The notes: generated from the sequence alone by a model not told the origin. A DNA stretch of 64,000 bases from Chalara sp. BL73 (GCA_918026815.1 CAKJVC010000142.1:496001-560000); one strand, 5' to 3'; shown: positions 13,467-24,952, numbered from the stretch's first letter. Translations and numbers: made by a program.

Positions 13467-15604
13467 TTACGAAGGCACCCCCTCATATATGAATCCATTA
13501 TCTGCCCTCTTCTTCTTGACCTTCCTCTTCCTCCTGTTCCCTGCAGCCTTGGCAAACACCGTCAACGCTGTGATGATCAAAACGATGATTGCAGCAATAG
13601 TTGGTACCTTTGCCTCGTTAGTACTTGATGTTGAGCCGGCGGAACAATATACATACTAGAATCTGCTTTCGATGTAACTCATCGGCCAATTCAGGATCTT
13701 CCACGTATGGACACCTCGCATCAGGTCCACCAACAACCCAACAGCCTTCATAATCCAAGGAATTGAAGTCGATCCAAGCACCTGATCCACGATCAAACTC
13801 TCTCCCACTGTCCTGTAATGCCTTCGCTAGATAGCTGTTCTCGAGTGCAGTCCTGGGTACAGCAAACTGGTAGCCTTCTGGGCATGCATCCTGGGCATAT
13901 GTGAATGAGATTGCGTAGTCATTGATGGTCCAATTATACGGTTGAGAAAGTGCTCGGCAGGCAGCAAAGCGCTTTGTAGAGCAATCGCTGACTCTCCAAC
14001 CAGACGACCATGTTGCGATAGCGCAGCGAAAGAGTTCTGGCGAATTAGAGTCGACACCTTCTGTGTAATTTCGAGGCTCATCTAGGCCCCAAGACCAAAT
14101 TGTGGAGAAAGCATAGTTCTTGTAGGAGTTGAAACCGGACGCTGCTGAAGTACCAGACAAGGTAAAATTTAGAAAGGGAGAAATTCCACATTGCGTGATA
14201 TTTGAGGTTAGCGCCAGAAAGGGTGAAAGATCCGATGTTGGTGTCACAGGATAGGGAAACCCCGTCAAGTTTGAGCCAGTTGCTGTTGCCCAGGAGGAGT
14301 TGACCTGAGATGTGTCGATAGCATCATCACGGAACAAACAGCCTTCAGTCAACTGTCCGGCGCTACTCGCAATGATGTTTGGTCTGGTGGATCGAATGTA
14401 GCCACTTGGGAATATAGTATCTTTGTCGGCGGTGGAATTATAATTCTGCATCTGAGGATCGAGTTTTCCGAAGCCCACCAGTAACCTTCTGCTACGGCTA
14501 AGCTCAATATAGCCTTCAGAGGGCCACCCATCTTCAGTCGAATAAATATCATCTGGGCAGTTCAGTTGTCACAATTTTGAATACCGGACTTTGCAGTACT
14601 TACATCCATTTTTTTCTAATGTGTAATAGCCATCCGGAGGTCGATAAATTTCGGAGACCCTATACCAGGAGTTATTTATGTTTGCACGGTCCTCTGAAAG
14701 CATCGATGGCGTATAAAGATAATCTGAGAGATTTGTGGAAAACTGGGCTCCGAGCAGGCTAGAGGCTTGCGGAAATTTTCGAGGCACTGCGGAAGACAAG
14801 AAGGGCGATGAGCTAGAAGCTGCTGCATGGACATTGACGATTATATGTAACAAGTTTGCGGCGATGGTATTTTGAGTCTTTTTGATATAATCCAATAATT
14901 GACTAGTGAATGTAGAAAGAGTGATGGTAGTAGTACAGGTGTATCTAAGTATTGCTAATGTCAGCACTTATGAGGAATGAGATTATCTGTGACAATGAGA
15001 CATACAGGCCAATCGTATATAGAGCATTATTAGAAGAGTCAGGAAGAGAAGAATAGCTGGGTAGTGTCTCTCCTAAGGAAGAAGCTGTTGACAACGGATA
15101 CTCAGAAGATGATAAATTGGCTGGAGAGCTACTGCTCGTCACCAACTGTCGAGCGCTGATTGCCGAAGAGGTTGTCGACGGGATATTATCCATGTTGGAA
15201 TTCGAAGAGTTCATACTGGTGAACAGGGAAAGGGTTGGAGTAGACCCGGTTTGTTGCTCAGAAGCCGGTACGCCCACCGGACACATGCTCCACGACTCTC
15301 TTCCTTCATCCCAATACAGGTCCACTTCGAATCTTCGGAAGCCAACGGCGAGAAGGTTACTAAGACATAAGGCAGCTTCATCATCCTCAAATCTTAAGCT
15401 TGAGAAGCAAGCAGCAGAGAGGGATACACCAGGCCCGGTGACAAAGTTTATAGGGACTGCAATTCCCAGATCCCTTTGAGACTGTGCTTTGCTTAGCAGG
15501 GTAAAAATACCTAAACCCGTCGTTGAAAGCTATCTTACGAGGAACTTGGTTGTGTATGGAGCCAATGGAGTGGCTCCATCGCTGGGAGAATAGTTCTCAT
15601 TCAT
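13467..15604 (-). CDS. mtc6: Maintenance of telomere capping protein 6 (MTC6), 5 exons, 639 aa
   Basis: Exons 15604-15539, 15481-15006, 14944-14604, 14552-13657 and 13607-13467 join in frame (1920 nt) across introns of 57, 61, 51 and 49 nt. The N-terminal third carries the fungal MTC6 signature: QRDLGIAVPINFVTGPGVSL, then GFRRFEVDLYWDEGR and the following MCPVGVPAS. The central part is Ser/Asn-rich with many NxS/T glycosylation sites, and a Cys-containing ectodomain follows. The last exon supplies one membrane helix (about 595-615) and a Lys/Arg-rich tail (NRRKRKVKKKR). Family knowledge: a type I membrane protein linked genetically to telomere capping in yeast; the molecular role is unknown. 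The intron model at 14553-14603 is the least certain. Sec62 lies divergently upstream. Confidence 0.9.
15556..15579. repeat. 9-bp perfect inverted repeat in the first mtc6 exon
   Basis: ATGGAGCCA and TGGCTCCAT flank a 6-base spacer inside codons of the first coding exon, giving a possible 9-bp hairpin near the 5' end of the mRNA. Confidence 0.8.
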
Positions 15605-16139
15605 CCTAGTTTGCAAAGGATCCAAAATGTGACCCCAAAAGGATGCACCATCTGAACTGACACTTTCGGGTCAATCGGAATGCATCGCCCAGACGCTTTG
15701 TCTTAATGTATCCCCAATCAAGAATCAAGATGCGACGCCAATACCCGACTTTCCATTTTATCCAATGTTGCGAATGCTAACATATTGCAACTTTAAAACG
15801 AACTACATATGAAAGGTGGAAGGGGCCATTTGACTATACTAAAAGGCTGATGTTTTCAGTAGTAACGAAAGGGAATGTTACTAAGCGGCCCAGCAAGGAA
15901 GTGGTTGTGAGCGCATGGGCAAAGAAGCCAAGGCACTAGCCTGCTCCGCTTCGTTATCCCTGCTGCCGGCTGTGGCTTCTATTTTAATCCTTGCTGCGGG
16001 TTGTGAATAAGAAATGAACACCTCTTCATAAATCAGAATTATTTCTACCAAAGTCAGCCTCGCTCACAACACACTCACCAGTTCACATCACATCACATTT
16101 CCTTTTTTTTTTTGTTTCGCCACCCGACAACCAGCCAAA
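15605..16139. promoter_or_regulatory. Divergent promoter region of mtc6 and sec62
   Basis: 535 bp between opposing start codons. A pyrimidine-rich stretch with a T-run immediately precedes the sec62 ATG (about 16080-16120), typical of fungal core promoters and leaders. No other feature is supported. Confidence 0.55.
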
Positions 16140-17426
16140 ATGTCTGCAGAATCACCAACAGATTCACCAACGGACCAGTTCCCTCAAATTAAGCTGCAAT
16201 TGCCAAATGGACAGCAGCCAACGCCTGAACAAATAGAACAGATGCGGAAACAGATTGCTGCTGATGCTGCTAAGCACGGCTTGACTGTTCCCCAGTTCCT
16301 GGAGAAGTTAAGGCAGCAGCAAATGGCTCAGGCGCAAGCACAGCAACAGGCACAACAGCAGGCACAGGAACAGCAATCTCCCATCGCTCCAGGGCCTCCA
16401 AAAGCAGAAGCCCTTGCTGTCGCAAATTTCTTACGGTCTCAAGATTTGAAGATGCGGACCTGTATTTTGTCAGGCCAGCGCAAGGATATGTTTAAGGGTA
16501 AGCTTGTCTGCCATATACCAATACCACTGCTTGCTGATTCTGCAATAGTGAAACGAGCTCTACGAGCCCTTCAATCCCCAGCCTACGAGAAAGCTCGCAA
16601 GAAGAACCCACTTCTCCCTGAGATCACGGATCGCGCATCCCTTGAGAATACTTTCAAACTTCTGCCCCTCTCCCTCCTCGCTCTCCGCGTTACCAAGACA
16701 GATCCCCATGAAGGGCACAACCATGCGCCAGGAGCACACAAGACCAAGCGCGTCAAGGGTCTGTGGACCGTCAAGATCGAACAACAGCAAGAGTGCAAAG
16801 AAGAACTTCATTTCGTATGGCTATACGAGGGAACGCAGATCAAGCAGAAGCTTTATGCAGTTGGTGCCCTTGCTTTGGTGTTTGCTGTTGTCATGTTCCC
16901 ACTGTGGCCTATGAAATTGCGCTTGGGTGTGTGGTACCTGAGTATGGGAATGCTTGGGCTTATTGGTCTGTTCTTCGTTATGGCCATTTTTAGACTGATA
17001 CTCTTCTGCATCACAATGTTTGCAGTGCCTCCTGGATTGTGGCTATATCCTAATTTGTTCGAGGATGTTGGATTTTTTGACTCTTTTAGGCCTGTCTGGG
17101 GCTGGCAAGAGGTATTGCCCATTCTAAGCCTGGTCTACTGGTAATAGTATGCTAATTTGTGAAACAGGAGAAGAAGAAGGGAAAGAAGAAATCGAAGTCT
17201 AGTGGCGGTTCTGCCAATGCTGCCTCTAGTAAGTAGCTTATAAATTTAGGATTGGGGTCAATGCTGCCTTGGGATACGACTAACAGTTTACTTAGTTGGC
17301 GCAGCAATGACAGGTCAACCAGCTCCCGCATCAGCTACGACAACAACAGCTCCGGAGATTGCAGTTTCGAAGCCCAAAAAACGGGCCCCCGCACCACAGG
17401 TAGAGGAAGTTTTCGATGAAGACTAG
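16140..17426 (+). CDS. sec62: ER protein translocation subunit Sec62, 3 exons, 387 aa
   Basis: Exons 16140-17111, 17168-17228 and 17296-17426 join in frame across introns of 56 and 67 nt. A Gln/Ala-rich low-complexity run (about residues 60-80) precedes the conserved cytosolic Sec62 domain (residues 92-235: KAEALAVANFLRSQ, then DMFKGK). Two or three close hydrophobic segments follow between about 238 and 310 (ALALVFAVVMFPLWP and MGMLGLIGLFFVMAIF). The second and third exons add a basic KKKGKKKSKSS segment and an acidic end, the likely ribosome or Sec63 contact. Sec62 with Sec63 drives post-translational import through the Sec61 channel. A His-rich insert (DPHEGHNHAPGAH, near 189-200) is unusual. 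Reading into the first intron would stop within 10 residues and lose the basic tail. Confidence 0.95.
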
Positions 17427-17951
17427 ATGTGGAGTCTGTGAACTAACGCATGGGGTCGAGACGGTGTACAATTGTCATCTTGCAAGGAGGAGTTCTGGAG
17501 TTCCGAGACCAAAATCATATATATCTAGCAGATATGACTAGTTTTGTCGCATAATCAGAATTCAGAAAATGATACAAAAGCTGTGGTTAGCGAAAGCTAT
17601 ACCGATACATTTTCTAACCGGGGTGGCATATTCGGTATTCGATAATTGAATCTACCATTTCACATGGAGTGATTACCTTATATTTGAGAAGCGTGACCGA
17701 AAGCGGAATCTCTTTCTAAGCAAGACTAAGACTTTGCTACCGCCCCGGGCTATATCTGTAGCATAGGAGCACAGATATGCGCCGTATTATCATTACTTTG
17801 TAGTTTTGCTGCCCGCTACGACTATTCTTCCTCCACCTGATATAACTTCCTTCTATCAGTAGCGTGGAGTGTGAAGAAACGGCACGCAGCTACGATGTTA
17901 AGTTCCAAACCGCTCATAGTCTTCGTCGGTTCCCCCGTCATACAGAAATGT
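17427..17951. other. Convergent 3' region between sec62 and the EBP-type gene
   Basis: No supportable gene; this holds the two facing 3' untranslated regions. Confidence 0.6.
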
Positions 17952-19232
17952 CTACAGGCTCTTCTTCGCACTTCCATTAACACTTTTGCTCTTCACAACC
18001 CTAAAGGCGCGCGCGGTCTCCCTGATGCTGCTGTGTAAACAATCTATCGAAGACGTCAGCGTCCCACCCCATCCCAATAACAAGAGAATGAAAACCTACA
18101 CCCGGGCACAATCAGCCAGAAGGAATTCATGAACACGAAGTAGAACCAGAAGTAATACCACCCCGGGCGATAATACGTCTTCCCCGCGTAGAACTCGTCG
18201 AACAGGCTCGTGGCGTAGTATAAGCCGCAGCCGTAGAACTGGCCGGTCGACACGAGGGCCTGGATGGGATGGCGGTAGGGGGAGTCCTTGGTGATGAGGA
18301 CGGCGGCGAGGAGGGAGAGCGGGCCCCAAGTTATGGCGGTCCAGGTCTCCATGCAGAGCACGAAGGGGTCGCTGAATTGGTAGCGCGAGTCCGAGAGCGA
18401 ATATTCCTTCCAGAGCTGCCCGAAGAAGTCCTGCTTGCTGGCCATGCTGCCGTGGTTGAGCACGAAGTAGCCTTCGAAGAAGAGGTGGATGGATCCGGCT
18501 GCGGTTGGGTTAGTGTTGAGCTTTGGGAGGATTTTCTTTTTTTATCTCGTTGGGTAGTGGAATTGTGTGGAATGGAATGGATTGACTTGAAAGGGAGCCA
18601 GCGACTTCTGCGAAAGGCTACTCCAAACTGCAGATTCATTTTGGGATAATATAGAATTTGAGAGATCCTGTTCAGATCTCCTTGTGATAGAGGTGTTGGG
18701 ATGACTTGGAGTTTGAGTATCAACCATTTTGGATTCTTCTTGGTCAAATAGCAGATGCATTTTAACTCTTTGCATCCAACCCGACTAGATGCTTGATATG
18801 TAGGTATTCTTTAGATGGACCGGATCTAAGATAATTGACGGTCACGGGTTATGCTAGTTGGGCATCGCCACTCAGAGATGGTTCCTGAATGTCTCAACGT
18901 ATTCCGAGACATTGGGTTTTTCCTGTCGACAAATATATCAGAACTTCAGATCGAAATCGACGTCGAAAACGTAACCGGGATGATAAATGAACAATTAGCT
19001 TACTCAAAATAAACCAGAGGACGAGCAATTGGTCAGAGCGCTTCAGTCCGGGATTGATCTTCTTCACAAGAACCAATGTCACGGCCAAAATAGCAGCCCA
19101 TCCTGAAAAGAAGACGAGTATGAGCGTCAACAGATCCCAGTCATTGGCGACATAAACCCCTCCGGAGAGAATGAGTCCTAAAGGATAAAAAGGATGCAGG
19201 GGTTCGGTCCCCAAAATCTCAGCAGCCGCCAT
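17952..19232 (-). CDS. Emopamil-binding protein (EBP)-type delta8-delta7 sterol isomerase, 3 exons, 239 aa
   Basis: Exons 19232-19004, 18498-18100 and 18043-17952 join in frame (720 nt). The protein shows the EXPERA/EBP layout: four or five membrane helices, the conserved GSIHLFFEGYF segment in which the His and Glu belong to the active site, then SDPFVLCMETWTA, WGPLSLL and RPGWYYFWFYFVFMNSFW, ending in a Lys-rich tail (VVKSKSVNGSAKKSL). EBP moves the sterol B-ring double bond; fungi usually use unrelated Erg2 for that step, so the substrate here is uncertain. The first intron, 18499-19003, is 505 nt, roughly ten times its neighbours. The second (18044-18099) uses donor GTAGGT, which restores the family's VPGY-x-L end. 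Confidence 0.88.
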
Positions 19233-21401
19233 TGCCAGAGGACACTCGAGCTTCTTTCAAGTGAAAGGGAAATCAGTAAGAATATTGCGAGGCTCTGAGA
19301 ATTGTGCATCTTTGAACCCCTGAACAGGCGTCGGCTTGGCTAGCCGGTGACTAGGGGGCCGCGTCCCTCGTTTCTGTTCTGAGTGGCTACTTTTCGAAGA
19401 TTGACCGCTGGTTTGGAGGGTGAAATTAACCGCAAAAGGACGGGCCAGGCAGCGGTACGGCGCCAACGTGACACAAAGATCTGACAAGACAATGCGATCT
19501 TTAGGGATCATGGACATTTTCTCTCGAGGGCACAATGGCGACGTCCCACCGCGGTCGGTGACGCAGTCGCTCATATCCTGTTGAGTACAGAGTACGGGTA
19601 CCAAGATATCGGGATCTCAGCAATGCAAGGAAATGGTCGTTGGTCACGTGTGAAACGGGTATTTTTAGCATGGGCATTTTGGAAAAGCCAGATCACACGG
19701 GCGTTTCACATCATATCATCATCATCATCATCATTCATCGGTTGATTGGTTGGTTGGTTGGTTGACTTTTGCAGGTCGCGACTCGGAAAGCGACGGACAG
19801 GACGGGAAACGCTTTTGAAGAGGATTAGAAGTAGAACTACCTATTATTTAAGGTTGCTAGCTCACAGCGCAGATGTCACTATACCTCAGGTCTCACCTCA
19901 CTCGTGCTTCTTCCCTTCTTTCAACAACCCCCCCAATCTTCACCATTTTCCCTCCCTCAATCTGTTTGAGGCGATCCGATTCGTCCAGTCAACTGCCTAG
20001 GTACAGTAATGAAAATAAAATGCTAAGATATGCCCGGCACATTCTGCTGCTGGTGCGCAGAAAATAAAAATGCGCTAAATGCTCAGCTCTGGATGCATCA
20101 TTTCCCCTTGTTTTTTTTTTTCCCTCTTCCCTCCTCGCACATTCGCGCGCGATGCCTGTCAGTGGTTAGTGGTGGTTTAGTGGTGGTGGTGCTGCTGATG
20201 GCCCTATCCTGCTGTACTCTACGGTACGGTACCCTACCCTGCCCTGCGCACTGCCTACCCTGCCCTGCCTTGCCTTGCCTTTGCCCTGCCCTGCACTGGC
20301 CCTTATCCCAACTTTCTCACTAAGTAGTAAGCTAACCATACTCATACTGTACCGCACTGTCTTGTACCTTACCACCTTACCATCCTCAGAGCCGGACCTC
20401 AAATCGGACCCGCCCACCAACCCCTAACCGCTGCTTATCATTGGGCCAGCCGTTTTGATGGCCGCCTTTTCGCCAACTTGCCCTAGGAAACTTTGGGTTT
20501 CGTCACTCTGTTTCCCTAATCTCAGCATTTTCACCGTGTTTACTCCCCTTCAACATCTTCCCCCCCAACAACACCCTCAAGATCTCAAATTTGCTAGAAT
20601 CCCCTTCGGCTGCTCATGATCATATTGTATCATTTGAGCTGCATTTGTCCGTTGGTCTGGCATCAGGTAGGCACATTCATTTCAGATGCTGAAAGTTGGA
20701 AGTTCACCCTCCAGGTGCAGCTGCTTGGAGCCTGCCTCTCGAAACGGTAAGCGCAATTTCACACCTTAGGGCGGCGGCCACTTTTACAAGCGTGCAATTC
20801 AGAAAGCCCCCTCTGAAGCATCTCTCCTCCACTGATTCCTACAGCACTCTCCTTCCAAACACCAAAGAAAGGACACTCCTCAACCCTCATCCACGTCCCG
20901 TCCAACGTTAATTTACCATTTTAATACTGTTCACGCACAATCCACGACGCGTTACCTCTTCATCACGTTCCTAGTTGACTGCTTTCGTCCCATCAACACC
21001 TCTTCTTTGACGGCCTTACCTCGCCTCCACCCTCTGGAAAAGCCCTCACTTTCGACAAGCAGCCCTGTCTACGACGTTCACTTCCGTTCGGAACCACTTC
21101 ACGTACTACCGTGGACCATAATCAGCATCTGCGACCGATAACCCGTCAACTTCGGACACCGTGTGGCCCTCTCCTCTTCGTTGGCCGAGTCACCTTCTAC
21201 GATCGGTCGAGGACCAAGGCGATTTATCACAATTGACGGCAACTGATGACAACCGTAGCTGGCCTTGATTGTTCCCCTCGCTCTGCGACAGCTCTTGCAA
21301 ACGATTCGTGGCCGTCTTCGTCATGCGATCCCGGCCTAGGAATCAGTGAACTTACTTTTGCCCTTTCATTCCAGCAGCCATCCATAGGCTCCTGCTAGAT
21401 T
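19233..21401. promoter_or_regulatory. Divergent upstream region of the EBP-type gene and set3
   Basis: About 2.2 kb without a supportable gene. It includes a (TCA)n run near 19715-19735, (GGTT)n at about 19747-19764, an imperfect CCTGC-rich array at about 20231-20295, and long pyrimidine-rich stretches. The Ct-rich sequence from about 20900 to 21400 is probably the set3 5' leader. Short upstream ATGs in this leader could matter for translation, but none can be proved. Confidence 0.5.
20231..20295 (+). repeat. Imperfect CCTGC-rich pentamer array
   Basis: Repeated CCCTGCCCTGC and CCTTGCCTTGC units make a degenerate tandem array in the set3 upstream region. Confidence 0.7.
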
Positions 21402-24368
21402 ATGACAGAAAGGCCACTATCAATTACAACGCAGGTCGCGACGCCGATTCAGACGGCACTCAACTCCACTGGGTCGGTCTCTGCTCATGACGATGCGCAA
21501 GCGGTTGCTCAGTCCATCGATGAAGAGGATTACACAATCAAGTGCATCTGTGAGTACGACGACGATGACGGGGAAACAGTGTTTTGTGAAAAGTGCGAAA
21601 CGTGGCAGCATATTGACTGTTTCTATCCCGGCCGTGTTGAGGACGCACGGAAGGCAGATTTCGATCACTTCTGTATTGACTGTAACCCACGACAGCTCGA
21701 TCTCGATAAGGAACAAGCGACTGAGCGACAACGACGTAAGCGGTACCATAAAGCCTTCAATGATACAGGCGACAGAAGGAAGCGGCCCACATCGAAGAAC
21801 CATAAAAAGAAGTCGAAGCCGGCCGACCTTCAAGTAAATGGGTATCATAGTCGCGACGGTCACAGTCCTCATGATCAACAACCACACACCAAGAAATCAA
21901 AAGGTCATCGATCCACGCAATCAATTAATTCACATACGAAACACAGTCCTTCCTACAACGCACGCCAAACCTCCCATGGCCTTCCTCCTAGTCCGGCTCA
22001 TACCCCACCCGACCTACCCCGAAACATCGATCTTCATGGCTACTCTGATCATTTCGCCGCCCTCTACGATAATGACGAGGCTTTCGAGGAAACCGAAACA
22101 AGCCAATTCGCCAGCCTGGATGTAAGCAATACTCTGTCTGAATGGCTTAGCGATCCGCAGAAATTACTCCGTGATGTCGGTAAAGAGGACATAAACGAAC
22201 TCACGGTCGGAAACATCAAGAGTCATGTGGGTAACTTCAAGCCCCACCAATTACTTGTTAATGAAACCTTGATCTCGGATAACGAGAGAGACTTTCGTTG
22301 TAAGTTTCTGGTGGCTCCTCGGGAGTTTAGGGAAGAGACCATAGTAGGAGAGCTCAGTGGCCTGGTCGGCTTTCAACGAGACTTGAGTGATGTTGATAAG
22401 CCTGTTGGATACCCCCATCCGCTGCCTTTCATATTTTACGTGCCTGCGTGGCCCTTATTCATCGACACCAGAAGAGAAGGATCACTTTGCCGCTACGTGC
22501 GACGGAGTTGTCGTCCAAACACAAACCTCGGAACAGCCATCGGACGAGGACAAGGTTCACCGAAATATCACTTTTGGCTCATCAGTGAACGACCCATTGC
22601 TGCCAATGAACAAATCACAATTCCATGGGACTTCAGATTTCCAAAAAAGAATCAAAGGCGATATTTGCACCATATGAATCTCCTTCATGATGAAGAGGTG
22701 GATCGGGAACAATTCGAAAAGACGCCTCTTTCTGATGAAGAGTTTGAAAACCTTAGCGGTACCATTCATCAGATTCTTTCTGACTATGGGGGCTGTGCTT
22801 GTGGGCTTGGTAATAACTGTGCGTTTGCTCGGTTCCATCAGAGCTATCACGGCAGATTACAGTCCCAATCCAATGGTGTGAAGTTAAAAAAGGGCAGGAA
22901 ACCAAAACAGAATCATGTCTCACCCACCGGCACAGGCCATGCAACAAACAGCCGAGCGGCAAGCGAAGGACGACAGGATCAATATGACGACCAGGATCAC
23001 CGCTCAGTATCAGGATCCTCACGAAGCAAGCCAAATAGTCGCGACCTCACTCCTATCCATGGCGTGGGTGAGATAAACGGGATGGGGGTCATAACGGAAC
23101 GAGAGAAAAGAAAGGTGTTGCAAGCTGAAGCTACGTTCGCGAAGATGGAGCAGGCAGCGCCGCCGCGCAAGAAGAAAAGACTTTCTGACAGCGCCACTGT
23201 ACAGCCGACAAGTCCGGCCACCTCCAAACCACGACAGAAATCTGTCGCCCCTCGCCCAAGCACACAATCCTCGAACACGAACGGCGCTCGCAAACCACAA
23301 TATGTCGATGCTAGCACGTCCAGGCGGCAATCCATCTCTCCTTACAGCGCTGTCACACCAAACACGCCGTTTCCTCCAGCAATACACCAGCTGTCTAGGG
23401 GAGGGGTGACATCCCTCAAATTACCCCAGGCGTCTACCGATTTCAAACCTTCCTATGCCGATTCTTCCACACAGACCGAGAATGAGGATAATGTATGGTA
23501 CAGCTCGTTGAGTCGAGTGCTCACTCCAAAAAGAGCCATTGTACCTTTGTCAAAGCGGCTACTTAGGAACAGACATAATATAAGACTTGAACGACAAACA
23601 CAACAGCAAATAGCGGAGCTGAGACTGGCTGCCTCGCCAACAGTTCCAATGGACCTCGACGGCCCAGCTCATGAAGATCGCTATCCTGCGGACTCGCCGA
23701 CAGATTCGCGTGGGCGCCGTGGCAGTATTGCATCTTCGACTCCTTCAGTGGAGACATCAGCTTCTGCAGATGTGACTATGACGGATTCGATGATTGGTAG
23801 CAATATCAAACCTCCACCTCCTCCATGGCCAGCTCAATCAGGCACGTCCGGCCCAAACACGTTCCCTCCTCAGCGGTCTCCTGAGCTACGGGTTCAGATG
23901 CCCCCCGCACCCTCATTTTCCATCCCGAATATGTCCGGAGGGCCACCAGGCTCGGCCACTCCTTCATCCGCGACTGGATCAGTATTACAGTCTCCATTTG
24001 GCACAAACCATTTCCCCGGAGCCTTTCCAAATACCTTCTCAAGTCCGGTAGTGAATGGCTTAAGTCAAATTTCGAGTCCTGTAAAGACTAAAAAGAAAAT
24101 GAGCTTTAGTGATTATAAACTCAAGAATGCTAGGAAGACTGAAGGGCCAAATAAGTCTTCTGCAGGGAGCAGTCCGACTGTCGCATCTGCCACTTTGAAG
24201 CAATCCCTATCAACAATCGATGAAGCGTCGGCGCCTGGAGTTTTAGAAGCACATGTACCACTCGATAGGGTAATATCCGAGAAGAGGCTAGATCCTATTG
24301 ACATAGCGATCGTGTCTTCGGAGTTGAAGAGTCCAAGGCCTTCGGAAGAACCGAACGGCATCCTGTAA
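21402..24368 (+). CDS. set3: PHD- and SET-domain chromatin protein (Set3-like), 988 aa
   Basis: A single exon. Residues 46-95 are a PHD finger (IKCICEYDDDDGETVFCEKC and the WQHIDCF core). A basic low-complexity linker follows, then a SET domain at about 290-430 (SLCRYVRRSCRPNTNL, then YHFWLISERPIAANEQITIPWDF). A Cys-containing segment follows (GGCACGLGNNCAF), and the remainder is Ser/Pro-rich and disordered. The usual SET motif NHSCxPN reads RRSCRPN here, and the catalytic Tyr motif is not conserved. This fits yeast Set3 and animal UpSET/MLL5 proteins, which lack detectable methyltransferase activity and scaffold a histone deacetylase complex by binding H3K4 methyl marks through PHD. The C-terminal 500 residues carry no recognised domain. 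Confidence 0.92.
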   Translation: MTERPLSITTQVATPIQTALNSTGSVSAHDDAQAVAQSIDEEDYTIKCICEYDDDDGETVFCEKCETWQHIDCFYPGRVEDARKADFDHFCIDCNPRQLDLDKEQATERQRRKRYHKAFNDTGDRRKRPTSKNHKKKSKPADLQVNGYHSRDGHSPHDQQPHTKKSKGHRSTQSINSHTKHSPSYNARQTSHGLPPSPAHTPPDLPRNIDLHGYSDHFAALYDNDEAFEETETSQFASLDVSNTLSEWLSDPQKLLRDVGKEDINELTVGNIKSHVGNFKPHQLLVNETLISDNERDFRCKFLVAPREFREETIVGELSGLVGFQRDLSDVDKPVGYPHPLPFIFYVPAWPLFIDTRREGSLCRYVRRSCRPNTNLGTAIGRGQGSPKYHFWLISERPIAANEQITIPWDFRFPKKNQRRYLHHMNLLHDEEVDREQFEKTPLSDEEFENLSGTIHQILSDYGGCACGLGNNCAFARFHQSYHGRLQSQSNGVKLKKGRKPKQNHVSPTGTGHATNSRAASEGRQDQYDDQDHRSVSGSSRSKPNSRDLTPIHGVGEINGMGVITEREKRKVLQAEATFAKMEQAAPPRKKKRLSDSATVQPTSPATSKPRQKSVAPRPSTQSSNTNGARKPQYVDASTSRRQSISPYSAVTPNTPFPPAIHQLSRGGVTSLKLPQASTDFKPSYADSSTQTENEDNVWYSSLSRVLTPKRAIVPLSKRLLRNRHNIRLERQTQQQIAELRLAASPTVPMDLDGPAHEDRYPADSPTDSRGRRGSIASSTPSVETSASADVTMTDSMIGSNIKPPPPPWPAQSGTSGPNTFPPQRSPELRVQMPPAPSFSIPNMSGGPPGSATPSSATGSVLQSPFGTNHFPGAFPNTFSSPVVNGLSQISSPVKTKKKMSFSDYKLKNARKTEGPNKSSAGSSPTVASATLKQSLSTIDEASAPGVLEAHVPLDRVISEKRLDPIDIAIVSSELKSPRPSEEPNGIL

Positions 24369-24952
24369 CTATAATTATTTAGACTTCGCTCTACGCGACT
24401 ATTTTATTTTGGACCGCGCCTGTCTATTTTCTCTTCTTGACGAATTGAGCGTTGTTTGGGCGGCTTAACGGATTTTCCATGGGATCAAAAGGAAATGGGC
24501 ACGGGATATCACGGCGCAGAGAGACGATTTGAGAGTCATCACGCTACTTTTTTGCTTCATCAGATCGAGCTGGGAACAAGAGTTTGTCGCATGATGGCAG
24601 GATATTTGTGTACCAGTAGCATGTTAAAAGCCACTTGAAATGAAGAAACACTCAAAAAGGTTCAAACGTTCCTTGTGCTTTGAACCATGATTTTCTCGTA
24701 CTTGTTCATGTCTGGTTCCTCGAAGGAATGACATTGTTTGGAGTCCTCTTCCCCATAAGATGTATGTCTGATAAATAATGAGACATTGGAAGTGACGATG
24801 TGCAACTTAGTCGACCACATTGAGCAAAAGTAAGCCACAACCCATCGCAAAGTTTCATATAAAAGCAGCGGCTACACGAAACAGTCTATCGGGTTTCTCA
24901 TTTTTGTACAGCATAATATATACAGTAAGGTATAATACACTTTCTCCATAAC
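24369..24952. other. Convergent 3' region between set3 and alg7
   Basis: No gene seen. It contains a perfect 8-bp stem with a 12-base loop (GGTTCAAA at 24659-24666 and TTTGAACC at 24679-24686), lying midway between converging genes. Confidence 0.6.
24659..24686. repeat. 8-bp inverted repeat between converging genes
   Basis: GGTTCAAA, 12 bases, TTTGAACC. It could form a hairpin in either 3' untranslated region; it is not a tRNA T-arm because no cloverleaf surrounds it. Confidence 0.7.

Noticed and set aside
18542..18775. Open frames inside the 505-nt intron of the EBP-type gene as an extra coding exon
   Set aside because: Including any of them breaks the continuous EBP fold; direct joining of the flanking exons gives the expected family sequence in frame.
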